DNA of 64,000 bases, from NCBI RefSeq assembly GCF_033406955.1, contig NZ_CP137734.1, positions 5,394,001-5,458,000 on the forward strand. Direction: 5' to 3'. Below, piece by piece: positions 6,987 to 14,634 of the stretch; the first letter of the stretch is position 1; each line of letters opens with the position of its first letter. Origin of the DNA: Streptomyces violaceoruber (GTDB lineage: Bacteria; Actinomycetota; Actinomycetes; Streptomycetales; Streptomycetaceae). Made by a program: the position numbers and the translations under genes. The notes under the pieces were generated by a model. The model was given only the letters and a program-made list of their open reading frames with translations. It did not search any database and had not been told where the DNA came from.

Positions 6987-8245
6987 GCGGACACCCCGCC
7001 GGCCCCGATACCGCCGTCCGCCGCCGCGCCGCCGCCCGCCCCGGCCGTCGCGAGCGCCTCCGCACGGAGCCGGGCCGCCCTGCGCAACGCGGCAACCGCC
7101 GGGTCGTCCGGGTCACCCGCCTCCCCGCGGGCCGCGGCCAGCACGTCCTCGACCGTGGAAAGACCGCCCAGCTCGGCCCGTACCGGCCGGCCCAGGCTGG
7201 TGACCGCACCGGCCTCGCGGGACCGGGCGCGACAGTGGAAGGCCAGCTCGCACGCGGACAGGCACTCGGGCGCGTACGTCGCCGGGACCGCCTCGACCGC
7301 CGCCGTCAGCTCCTCGGCCGGCAGCTCGGGGGAGAAGCAGACGCCCTCCGGGAGCGCGTCGGCGATCTCCTCGATGCGGGTCAGCCGGGCCAGCTGGCGG
7401 TCGGTGACGGCGCGCTGCTTGCGCACGTCGACGGCGGACGCGGTGGGCAGGTTGGAGAAGTCCCTGGGGCAGACGAGCAGGACGCGGTGGCGCACGCGCG
7501 GGGCCGGATCGAGGCGGGCGGCGACCCGCTCCAGGGCCAGCACGTACACCGCGGCCTGCCGCGCGGCGGCGCCGACCTTCGCCGGATCGGCGGAGCCGTC
7601 CAGCATGGGGAAGGACTTGATCTCGACGACCGTCCAAGCGCCGTCCGGATGCACCACCACGGCGTCCGGTTCCAGGAACGCGGGGGAACCGGCGACCTCC
7701 AGGGCGAGCATCGGATGGTCGAGCAGAGTCCACGCGCCGGGTGTGCCGGTGGCCTCGCGCAACGCCAGCGCCGTCCGCGCCGCGCGCCCCTCAGGGCCGG
7801 TCGCGGACAGGTCGGGCACCCGCACCGGAGCCTCGGCGGGGGGCTCGGCGCCCCGGTCCAGCCTCTCGTGCACCAGCCGCAGCAACTCGGCGCCGCCGTC
7901 CGCCTTCACCCTCGCCTCGAAGGCGTTGCCCCGTGTGAAGGCGAACTGGGACTGCCCGAAGACCGACGGTGAGCCCAGCGCACTGGCCAGGGACGCCTTG
8001 TCCACGCCCGCCCCGTCGAGGATCGCGCGCCGACGGCACCCCGGGTTGGCGGCGAGGGCGGCCAGGGCCCGGGCGTCCAGCGCCTTGGCGGGTACGTCGG
8101 GACCGCGCAGCTCAGCGAGCCGGTGCCGGAGTCTCGTCCCCCGCGTCCGAGGGGGCGGGGTCCGGCTCGGGTCCGGCTCCGAACCGCTGCTCGCGCTGCC
8201 GTGGAAATCGCTCACCCGCGGAAGTCTGGCATCCACCACTGACAT
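6977..8245 (-). CDS. PD-(D/E)XK nuclease with Cas4/AddB-type Fe-S cysteines
   Basis: 422 residues. The nuclease core is visible as GNAFE (Glu110), LEPDAVVV (Asp194) and VVEIKS (Glu208-x-Lys210), then a helix with Gln230 (AAARQAAVYVLALE). Cys70 precedes the core and Cys328-x3-Cys332-x5-Cys338 follows it. This one-plus-three arrangement holds a 4Fe-4S cluster in Cas4, AddB and related exonucleases. The first gene of a coupled three-gene operon with an unknown protein and an SF1 helicase, it probably degrades or processes DNA ends. The start is uncertain: the ATG used here lies 134 bp inside the PAP2 frame, and GTG codons follow at 8239, 8236 and 8212. The family assignment is solid; the pathway (repair or defence) is unknown. 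Confidence 0.8.
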   Translation of the reverse strand: MSVVDARLPRVSDFHGSASSGSEPDPSRTPPPRTRGTRLRHRLAELRGPDVPAKALDARALAALAANPGCRRRAILDGAGVDKASLASALGSPSVFGQSQFAFTRGNAFEARVKADGGAELLRLVHERLDRGAEPPAEAPVRVPDLSATGPEGRAARTALALREATGTPGAWTLLDHPMLALEVAGSPAFLEPDAVVVHPDGAWTVVEIKSFPMLDGSADPAKVGAAARQAAVYVLALERVAARLDPAPRVRHRVLLVCPRDFSNLPTASAVDVRKQRAVTDRQLARLTRIEEIADALPEGVCFSPELPAEELTAAVEAVPATYAPECLSACELAFHCRARSREAGAVTSLGRPVRAELGGLSTVEDVLAAARGEAGDPDDPAVAALRRAARLRAEALATAGAGGGAAADGGIGAGGVSACH

Positions 8246-9236
8246 TCACGGAACCCGCGCCGTCCCGGGCGGGGGCCGGGGCGGGCACGGCGGCGTTCGC
8301 GGAGCCGGCCGCGGCCGGGGCGAAACGGGCCGGGAGCCGGGTCCGCACCCGCGCCGCGGCACGCAGCACGAACGGCGTCAGCAGCAGTCCCGCGGCCATC
8401 ACGGCCGCACCGGCGACGGCGTCGAGGAAGTAGTGGTTCGCGGTGCCCATCACCACGATCGTGGTCACCAGCGGGTAGACGACACCCGCCGCCTTGGCCG
8501 TGCGCGTGCCGCCGTGGCGCCACAGCATCACCCCGCACCACAGCGCCCAGCCCACGTGCAGGCTCGGCATCGCCGCGTACTGGTTGGTCATCCCGCCCAG
8601 GCCGCGCGGAGCGCTCGCCTCGCCGCCCCACCAGCCGTACGAGCTGTACTGGGCCATCGTGTCGACGAACCCGTGACCGGCGTCCAGCAGCCGGGGCGGG
8701 CAGGTCGGCAACAGGGTGAAGCCGATGAGACCGATGAACGTGGACGTCATCAGCCAGGTGCGGGCGGCCCGGTAGCGCACCGCGCGGGAGCGGAAGAGCC
8801 AGATGAGGATCGCCGGGGTGACCACGTAGTGCAGCGACGCGTACCAGAAGTCCGCCGGTACGCCGATCCAGGGCTCGCGCGTGAAGAGGCGGTTGAGGGG
8901 GTGCTCCGCGTTGAGGTGGAGCGCCTTCTCGATGTCCAGGATGGCCAGGCCGTGGTCGACGGCGTCGGAGACGTCGCCCCGCACGAGCAGGCGTCCCGCG
9001 CTGTAGCAGGCGTACACGAGGACGATGAGCGGCAGCTCGGTCCACCAGCGCAGCCGAGGGTGCGGGGCCGCCTCGGTGCCCGGTGTCTCGGTGTGCGGCA
9101 ATCCGATCGCCCTCCCCCTTCTCTTCGCTACCTGCTTCTCGGTCACTCGTGCGCCTGGACGGACACGGGCGAGCCACTCTACGGCCTCACCGCGACCCCT
9201 CGGCCAAGCGCCCTCGGACCGGATAGACGCGGGCAT
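8112..9236 (-). CDS. PAP2-superfamily membrane protein (inositol-phosphoryl transferase-like)
   Basis: About 374 residues with several membrane helices. The conserved phosphatase pieces are AAMPSLHVGWALW and ANHYFLDAVAG, the PSLH and HxxxD motifs of PAP2_3 (Aur1/Ipt1-like) proteins, which transfer or hydrolyse phospho-head-groups on lipids at the membrane. The first ~60 residues are poorly conserved in character and the start is uncertain. ATG 9236 is chosen over GTG 9257 because GAGGGG precedes it closely. The C-terminal ~45 codons overlap the nuclease gene by 134 bp, and that tail is Pro/Ala-rich and may be dispensable. It is divergent from the phosphatase gene at 9317. Confidence 0.75.
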   Translation of the reverse strand: MPASIRSEGAWPRGRGEAVEWLARVRPGARVTEKQVAKRRGRAIGLPHTETPGTEAAPHPRLRWWTELPLIVLVYACYSAGRLLVRGDVSDAVDHGLAILDIEKALHLNAEHPLNRLFTREPWIGVPADFWYASLHYVVTPAILIWLFRSRAVRYRAARTWLMTSTFIGLIGFTLLPTCPPRLLDAGHGFVDTMAQYSSYGWWGGEASAPRGLGGMTNQYAAMPSLHVGWALWCGVMLWRHGGTRTAKAAGVVYPLVTTIVVMGTANHYFLDAVAGAAVMAAGLLLTPFVLRAAARVRTRLPARFAPAAAGSANAAVPAPAPARDGAGSVNVSGGCQTSAGERFPRQREQRFGAGPEPDPAPSDAGDETPAPAR

Positions 9237-9316
9237 CGCCCCTCGGGTTGCCCGCACGGACGGTACGGGATGATGGAGGGGTCCCCCTCAGACATTTCTC
9301 CCGGAAAGGCCTCTTC

Positions 9317-9913
9317 ATGGCACCGCGCATTCTGCTGGCCCGGCACGGACAGACGGAGTGGTCGCTGTCCGGCAGACACACCGGCAGGACCGACGTGCCG
9401 CTCCTGGAGGAGGGCCGGCGCGGCGCGAAGCTGCTCGGCGAGCGGCTGCACCGGGCGCCGTGGGACGGGCTGGACGGCGTGGAGGTGCGGACCAGTCCGC
9501 TGGTGCGCGCGAGCGAGACCTGCGAGCTGGCGGGTTTCGGCGAGCGCGCACGCGCGTGGGACACGCTGATGGAGTGGGACTACGGGGCGTACGAGGGCAT
9601 GACGCCGGAGCAGATCCAGGCCGTGCGGCCCGGCTGGCTGATCTGGCGGGACGGGGCCCCGGAGGGGGAGGGCGTGGCAGACGTCACGGCGCGCGCGGAC
9701 GAGGTGGTGGCGTGGGCGCGAGAGGCGGAGCGGGACGTGCTCGTCTTCGCCCACGGGCACGTTCTGCGGGCGATCGGGGCGCGGTGGCTGGGGCTGCCGG
9801 TGTCCTTCGGCGCGCGGATACGGCTCAATCCGACGTCGCTGTCGGTGCTGGGGTGGGCGTACGGGGAGCCGGCGGTGGAGAGCTGGAACGATCTGGGGCA
9901 CTTGGTGGGCTGA
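9317..9913 (+). CDS. Histidine phosphatase (phosphoglycerate-mutase-like) protein
   Basis: 198 residues beginning MAPRILLARHGQTEWSLSG, which contains the RHG signature with the phospho-accepting His. RTSPLVRASET, the conserved Glu in EWDYGAYEG and the second histidine in VFAHGHVLRA complete the branch-1 histidine phosphatase active site. It is shorter than glycolytic Gpm (about 250 residues), so a general acid or sugar phosphatase is more likely than phosphoglycerate mutase. ATG 9317 has GGAAAGG about 9 nt upstream. It stands alone, divergent from the PAP2 gene; both are phosphatases but no functional link is proven. Confidence 0.85.
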   Translation: MAPRILLARHGQTEWSLSGRHTGRTDVPLLEEGRRGAKLLGERLHRAPWDGLDGVEVRTSPLVRASETCELAGFGERARAWDTLMEWDYGAYEGMTPEQIQAVRPGWLIWRDGAPEGEGVADVTARADEVVAWAREAERDVLVFAHGHVLRAIGARWLGLPVSFGARIRLNPTSLSVLGWAYGEPAVESWNDLGHLVG

Positions 9914-10187
9914 CGGGTGGGTACGGGTGCCCGCGCTGGTTTGCGGCGCCCGGCGCCCGGTGCCCGACGCCCGGCGTCGGGGCTGGGGCGGGGGTGGGGA
10001 CGCGTCCCGGCGTCGCGGGGTGCTTCCCCCAGTGCCTGAACGGCCCGAGAGGTACCCCCACCGCCCACCCGTGCCGCCCCCGCGGCACGACTGCCCGCAG
10101 CTGCGGCGGGGGCGGCGGTGCGGCTGCCCGCATTTGCGGCGGCTGGCGATGGTCCGCAGTGGCGGCCGGGGTGTGGCTGGGTCGGGG
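9914..10187. other. Intergenic, GC-rich, no gene seen
   Basis: This 274-bp space lies between convergent genes. It contains runs of GCCCGGC-type short repeats near 9948-9980 that can fold, and probably serves transcription termination for both neighbours. No protein-coding frame with a ribosome site is evident. Confidence 0.5.
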
Positions 10188-11627
10188 TCATGCCGGTCTC
10201 GGCAGCGCTGCGTGGCGGTCCAGGAAGGTGGAGACTCCCGAAGCGCGGCGGTGGGGGAGGAGCACCCGGGCCGTTCCGGCCAGCATCGTGTGGATGCGGG
10301 AGGACTGGACCTCGCCCAGCAGGTCGAGCACCCGCATGCCCGCCCCCGCCGCCTCGTCGGGGCGGCCGCCCCGGGCCAGGTCGTCCGCCAGCTCCGCCGA
10401 GTACAGCGCCAGGTTCCGGGTGAAGTGCGGGTCCTGGAGATCCGCCGCCCGCCGCGCGTGCCGGGCCGCCCGCGGCCAGTCGCCCAGGGTCGACCAGCAC
10501 TGCGCCTCGAGCCCCTCCAGCTCGGCCTCGCCGTAGAAGCTCATCCACTCCGGGTCGGTGTCCGAGGGGCCCCGTTCGAAGAAGGTCTGCGCGCGGACCA
10601 GCGCCTGCTCGCAGCCGACGCGGTCCGCGAGGCCCGCCCAGCCGCCCGCCTCGCGCAGCGCCAGCAGGGACATCAGCCGGGCCGAGCCCAGCGGGCGGGC
10701 GGCGCGCTGCGCGGCCTGGGCCGCCCGCACCGCCTCGCGCGGGCGGCCGGCGTCGCGGGCCAGGAACGCCATGTTGCAGAAGGCGTGCGCCTCGAGGCCG
10801 GCGTCGCCGTTCATCCGGGCGGTGGCGAGGGCCTCGGCGTAGTGGGAGCGCGCGTCGTCGAAGCGCCCCGAGTCGTGCGCCAGCCAGCCCACGGAGATCG
10901 CCAGTTCACCGGCGCCCGTGTAGATCCGGTCCGCGGTCGCCTGCCGGGACACGCCGGCGTCCAGGAGCGCGTACGCGGTGCGCAGCGGGGCCGCCGCGCG
11001 CCGGTAGAGACCGTCCGCGCCGTGCCGGTCGTCGAGCAGCCGGATCCGGCGGACGGCTTCTTCGAGGGCGCCGGCCTCGCCCGTCCCGGCCCGGCGCGCG
11101 GGGCGTCCGGCCGCCGCGGCGTCGACGGCGAGCCCCAGGGGGCCGAGTGAGGCGGCGGCCACGGTGGCGCCGCTCGTCATGAATGCGCGACGCAGCACGT
11201 CGCTCTCCTCGTTGTTGTCGTGCGTTTCGTACAGGTCCTGCGCGTCTCGGACGTCTTGCGTGTCCAGGACGTCTTGCGTGTCATGCGTCTCATACGGCTC
11301 ACCCGCCCCTCGTGACTCACCCGGGGTGCGCGCCTGCCGTCCGCGTACCGACGAACGGGGCGCGAACCCCAGGTCGGTGAGCGTGCGGCCGGGGAACATG
11401 TGCAGGAACACCCGCTCGTACGCGTAGTTGGGGCAGCGGATCTCGCCCGCCTCGACCCGGCCGACATAGCGCGCGTCGCAGCTGACCCGCTCGCCGATCT
11501 CGCGCGCGGCCCGGCGGACCGCCGCCGCGAACTCCGCCGGGGAGCGCTTGCCGCGCAACCGCCTGAAGGCGAGGTTCGGCCGCGGGGGCCGTTCGGGCTG
11601 GGCGGAGGTCACCGTTGACGACGCCAT
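10188..11627 (-). CDS. NsdA-like regulator: XRE-type HTH plus TPR domain
   Basis: 479 residues. The N-terminus (about 15-85) is an XRE-like helix-turn-helix ending in VGRVEAGEIRCPNY and HMFPGRTLTDLGF. A low-complexity linker (about 105-145) of near-repeats of DTQDV/DAQDL/ETHD follows, then a segment that reads like a former export motif (RRAFMTSGATVAAASLGPLG), and a long alpha-helical TPR region to the end. This layout is that of the NsdA family, which in S. coelicolor negatively affects sporulation and antibiotic production. It is a paralogue by context, so the same role is an inference. ATG 11627 has GAGAGGA at a good distance and is preferred to the codon at 11660. Confidence 0.8.
   Translation of the reverse strand: MASSTVTSAQPERPPRPNLAFRRLRGKRSPAEFAAAVRRAAREIGERVSCDARYVGRVEAGEIRCPNYAYERVFLHMFPGRTLTDLGFAPRSSVRGRQARTPGESRGAGEPYETHDTQDVLDTQDVRDAQDLYETHDNNEESDVLRRAFMTSGATVAAASLGPLGLAVDAAAAGRPARRAGTGEAGALEEAVRRIRLLDDRHGADGLYRRAAAPLRTAYALLDAGVSRQATADRIYTGAGELAISVGWLAHDSGRFDDARSHYAEALATARMNGDAGLEAHAFCNMAFLARDAGRPREAVRAAQAAQRAARPLGSARLMSLLALREAGGWAGLADRVGCEQALVRAQTFFERGPSDTDPEWMSFYGEAELEGLEAQCWSTLGDWPRAARHARRAADLQDPHFTRNLALYSAELADDLARGGRPDEAAGAGMRVLDLLGEVQSSRIHTMLAGTARVLLPHRRASGVSTFLDRHAALPRPA
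11249..11282. repeat. 18-bp direct repeat encoding the DTQDV linker
   Basis: GGACGTCTTGCGTGTC occurs at 11249-11264 and again at 11267-11282, with degenerate relatives on both sides. It encodes the acidic linker between HTH and TPR in the NsdA-like protein. It looks like recent slippage. Confidence 0.75.
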
Positions 11628-11895
11628 GGCCGGGTCCTCTCGTGCGAACCGTCGAACCATGCCGGGGAAGGGCGAGTAAGGCTGGCGGCCCTGTTTCCGG
11701 CGAGCAAGAACGTACCGGCTGTGACGGAGCGGCCACGCGCTGTTTGGCTACAAACCGGATATCTCATCCACGATCTGCCATGAAGTGCCATCCTTTGCGG
11801 CGGCCCCCGGCCGTAGCTGTTGACGGCCCGCCGCGTTGAACCGGGTGGACCGGGAGGCCCCCGACTCCCGAACCGCTCGTCCGAGGAGGAGTTCC
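11628..11895. other. Divergent promoter region, nothing specific seen
   Basis: A 268-bp space between the NsdA-like gene and the 131-codon gene. The stretch near 11740-11790 is relatively AT-rich for this genome (CTGTTTGGCTACAAACC) and is the probable promoter area. No convincing operator or small gene is visible. Confidence 0.4.
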
Positions 11896-12291
11896 GTGGT
11901 GGAGGCCGGGATGGACACCAGCGTCAGCGTTCCCCCCTGCGACGCCTGCGACGTCGTCACCGTGCCGACCCGGCAGGGTCTGGAAGCGGTCGACATCCTC
12001 AGGCGGGGAGCAGGTGACGGGGTGGGCCCGGTGCTCCACGACGGCGGCTGCGACACCCTGGGATTCCTGGTGCCGCCGGGCACCGCCGCCGCCTGGGACG
12101 TGCCGGGCAGCACCTGCACGGAGACGGACGGCCGCGGGCTGAGCATCGTGCCGGCGCCCGAGCCGCCCGTGGAGGGCTCCGCCTGGCTGCTGCCGCCCGG
12201 CGAGGCGGACCTGGCGACCGACCCCGCCGTGCTGCGGGCCGCGCTGGGCGAGGCGGCCCGGCTGATCAGGGCCGCGGACAGCTGCCGCTGA
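11896..12291 (+). CDS. Conserved hypothetical protein with Cys-rich start
   Basis: 131 residues, not assigned. A CDACD motif near residue 15, then GPVLHDGGCDTLGFLVPPGT and AAWDVPGSTCTETDGRG, then WLLPPG near residue 95 and a short helix at the end. The GxVL-x-D-x6-FLVPPGTA-x-x-WD pattern occurs, as I recall it, in a family of small streptomycete proteins sometimes annotated as prim-pol-like, without experimental support. GTG 11896 is chosen because GAGGAGGAG lies 5-13 nt upstream. It is followed 48 bp later by the spermidine-synthase-like gene and may be cotranscribed with it. Confidence 0.65.
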   Translation: MVEAGMDTSVSVPPCDACDVVTVPTRQGLEAVDILRRGAGDGVGPVLHDGGCDTLGFLVPPGTAAAWDVPGSTCTETDGRGLSIVPAPEPPVEGSAWLLPPGEADLATDPAVLRAALGEAARLIRAADSCR

Positions 12292-12339
12292 GCACCCCGT
12301 CCGGTCTTCGGGGGCCGGCATCGGTCCGATAATGGGCGG

Positions 12340-13209
12340 ATGGGAAAGTCCAGGAACGCCCGCCGCGGGCGCGCTGCCGCCGAAGCCGTCGTCGAGGACG
12401 TCGACGGAGGCCGCGCCGAGCTGGTGCCCGACCGGGACCGGCCGCGGGCCTGGACGCTGCTGATCGACGGTGCCCCGCAGTCGCACGTCGACCTCGACGA
12501 CCCGGCGTACCTCTCCTTCGAGTACCAGCGCCGCATCGGCCACGTCATCGACCTGACCGCCCCGCCCGGCAGACCCCTGCGGGCCGTCCACCTCGGCGGC
12601 GGCGCCCTCACCCTCGCCCGCTACGTCGCCGCCACCCGCCCCCGCTCCACCCAGCAGGTCGTCGAGCGGGACGCCGCCCTCGTCCAACTGGTCCGGCGGG
12701 AGCTGCCGCTGGACCCCGGCGCGCGGATCCGGGTGCGCTCCACCGACGCCCGCGCCGGGCTGGCCAAGGTGCCCGACGGCTGGGCGGACCTCGTCGTCGC
12801 GGACGTCTTCGGCGGGGCCCGCACCCCGGCCCACCTGACCTCCACCGAGTTCCTCGACGAGGTGCGGCGCGCGCTCGCGCCCGGCGGGGTCTACGCCGCC
12901 AACCTGGCCGACGGCCCGCCGCTCGCCCACCTGCGCGGCCAGATCGCCACCGCGGCCGCCCGGTTCGCCGCACTCGCCCTCGTCGCCGACCCGGCCGTAC
13001 TGCGCGGCCGACGCTTCGGCAACGCGATCCTGGTCGCCGCCGACCACCCGCTGCCGGTCGCCGAACTCACCCGCCGTGCCGCCTCCGACCCGCACCCCGC
13101 GCGCGTCGAGCACGGCCGTGCGCTCACCGACTTCGCCGGCGGCGCCCACCCCGTGACGGACGCGGCGGCGGTGGACTCGCCCGCGCCGCCGGAGTCCGTG
13201 TTCAAGTGA
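12340..13209 (+). CDS. Spermidine-synthase-like (PABS-fold) protein
   Basis: 289 residues. The N-terminal strand region (WTLLIDGAPQSHVDLDDPAYL) and the Rossmann core (AVHLGGGALTLARYVAATRP near 88-107, QVVERDAALVQ, then DARAGLAKVPDGWADLVVADVF) match the spermidine synthase superfamily. FLDEVRRALAPGGVYAANLAD follows. The usual catalytic YHE/SE-x-DY region is poorly kept, and actinobacterial members like this may methylate or bind other compounds rather than make spermidine. The start codon ATG follows a weak ribosome site. It overlaps nothing and is 28 bp from the convergent gene. Confidence 0.75.
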   Translation: MGKSRNARRGRAAAEAVVEDVDGGRAELVPDRDRPRAWTLLIDGAPQSHVDLDDPAYLSFEYQRRIGHVIDLTAPPGRPLRAVHLGGGALTLARYVAATRPRSTQQVVERDAALVQLVRRELPLDPGARIRVRSTDARAGLAKVPDGWADLVVADVFGGARTPAHLTSTEFLDEVRRALAPGGVYAANLADGPPLAHLRGQIATAAARFAALALVADPAVLRGRRFGNAILVAADHPLPVAELTRRAASDPHPARVEHGRALTDFAGGAHPVTDAAAVDSPAPPESVFK

Positions 13210-13237
13210 GTCTCCGCCGGCTGCCGACCGCGGCGGT

Positions 13238-13819
13238 TCAGTAGCTGCCGATCTCCACCCGCGGCGGCCCGTCGTGCCAGGTGCAGAACACCGAGACCCG
13301 GTCGGCGCCCGAGGTGAACTCCACCCGGATCCACGACTCCGTCTTCCACACCTGCATCGACCAGCCCGTCCCCGGCGTCGCCGACACCAGCGACGCGGAC
13401 GACGTCCCGAGGTCGAAGACCGCGCGGCCCCCGTCCGTGTCGTAGCTCTTGACGTCACCGGACGTGTCGGGCGCGGGGCTCACCGGGTCCTCGGGCGGCG
13501 CGGTGGACGGCGTGGTGCGCGCCGGGGCGGGGCCGGGTTCGCGCGACGTCCCGCTCGGCGTCGGCGACGCGCTGCCCGACGACGGCGACGCCGAGGGGGC
13601 GGGCGAGGGCCGGCTGGTGGACGACGCCAGGGACTCCCCGCCGTCGCCCTCCCCGCCCCGCACGCTCGCGTCGGCCGCCGTGATCGGCAGTGCCCGGGGC
13701 GCGTCGTAGGCCGTGCCCGCCATCACCGTGTGGACGCCCCACCACGACAGGGTGACCGCGGCGCCGGTGGCGAGCAGCCAGGCGATCACGTGGACGAGTC
13801 CTCTGCGCATCGCGGCCAT
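13238..13819 (-). CDS. Membrane-anchored extracytoplasmic hypothetical protein
   Basis: 193 residues: a short cytoplasmic start, one membrane helix (about 9-33, VIAWLLATGAAVTLSWWGVH), a Ser/Pro-rich spacer (about 60-120) that would span the wall, and a compact beta-rich domain (about 130-193) ending in FCTWHDGPPRVEIGSY. No known domain is recognised. It is divergent from the two-component genes at 13930, with 110 bp between, so it could be an accessory sensor or a target of that system. The start could also be the ATG at 13810. Confidence 0.7.
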   Translation of the reverse strand: MAAMRRGLVHVIAWLLATGAAVTLSWWGVHTVMAGTAYDAPRALPITAADASVRGGEGDGGESLASSTSRPSPAPSASPSSGSASPTPSGTSREPGPAPARTTPSTAPPEDPVSPAPDTSGDVKSYDTDGGRAVFDLGTSSASLVSATPGTGWSMQVWKTESWIRVEFTSGADRVSVFCTWHDGPPRVEIGSY

Positions 13820-13929
13820 ACTGCCTCACCCGCCCCACGCGTGTCGCGCGAACGGGGTGTGGCGCCGGGCCGGGCGGAGTTGTCCACAGGCCCGGACCGG
13901 GTTGGTCCGCATGGCGTACGGTGCCGCCC

Positions 13930-14634
13930 ATGGCAAGTGTGCTCGTGGTCGAGGACGACCAGTTCGTACGCTCGGCGCTCATCCGGCAGCTGACCGACGC
14001 CTCGCACACCGTGCGCAGCGTGGGCACGGCGCTGGAGGCGCTGCGCGAGGTCGCCCATTTCCGGTTCGACGTGGTGATCCTGGACCTCGGACTGCCCGAC
14101 CTGGACGGCTCCGAGGCACTCAAGATGCTGCGCGGCATCACCGACGTCCCGGTGATCGTCGCCACCGCCCGGGACGACGAGGCGGAGGTCGTACGGCTGT
14201 TGAACGCGGGCGCGGACGACTACCTCACCAAGCCGTTCTCCGTCGAGCACCTGTCCGCCCGGATGGCGGCCGTACTGCGCCGCGCGCGCGGCGGCCCCGC
14301 GGAGGCGGCGCCGCCGACCGTCCTGCGGGTCGGCGGCCTCACCGTGGACCCGCTGCGCCGCCAGGCCGAACTGGACGGAACGGCACTGGACCTGACCCGC
14401 CGCGAGTTCGACCTGCTCGCCTTCCTGGCCGGCCGGCCCGGGGTGGTCGTGCCCCGCAAGGAACTGCTCGCCGAGGTCTGGCAGCAGTCCTACGGCGACG
14501 ACCAGACCATCGACGTCCACCTGTCCTGGCTGCGCCGCAAACTGGGCGAGACCGCGGCCCGGCCGCGCTATCTGCACACCCTGCGCGGCGTCGGCGTGAA
14601 GCTGGAGCCACCGCGACTGGAGCCACCACGATGA
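13930..14634 (+). CDS. OmpR/PhoB-family response regulator
   Basis: 234 residues. The receiver domain has the acidic pair VVEDDQ (about 6-11), the phospho-acceptor Asp in VVILDLGLPDLDG (about 52), Thr in VATARDD and Lys in LTKPFS. A linker follows, then a winged-helix effector with LTRREFDLLAFLAGRPG and HLSWLRRKLGE. ATG 13930 is chosen over GTG 13921 because the receiver starts immediately after it. Its stop overlaps the kinase start by 4 nt, so it is coupled to the kinase. Possible direct-repeat target sites lie just downstream of the kinase, before the chitinase. Confidence 0.92.
   Translation: MASVLVVEDDQFVRSALIRQLTDASHTVRSVGTALEALREVAHFRFDVVILDLGLPDLDGSEALKMLRGITDVPVIVATARDDEAEVVRLLNAGADDYLTKPFSVEHLSARMAAVLRRARGGPAEAAPPTVLRVGGLTVDPLRRQAELDGTALDLTRREFDLLAFLAGRPGVVVPRKELLAEVWQQSYGDDQTIDVHLSWLRRKLGETAARPRYLHTLRGVGVKLEPPRLEPPR

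Noticed and set aside
6977..8245. Cas4 of a CRISPR-Cas system
   Set aside because: The Fe-S nuclease pattern fits the wider Cas4/AddB/RecB group, but no Cas1, Cas2 or repeat array is in the window, so a Cas4 name is not justified.
9914..10187. Short proline-rich coding frames between convergent genes
   Set aside because: No ribosome sites, no codon-position bias distinguishable from random GC-rich sequence, and no recognisable product.
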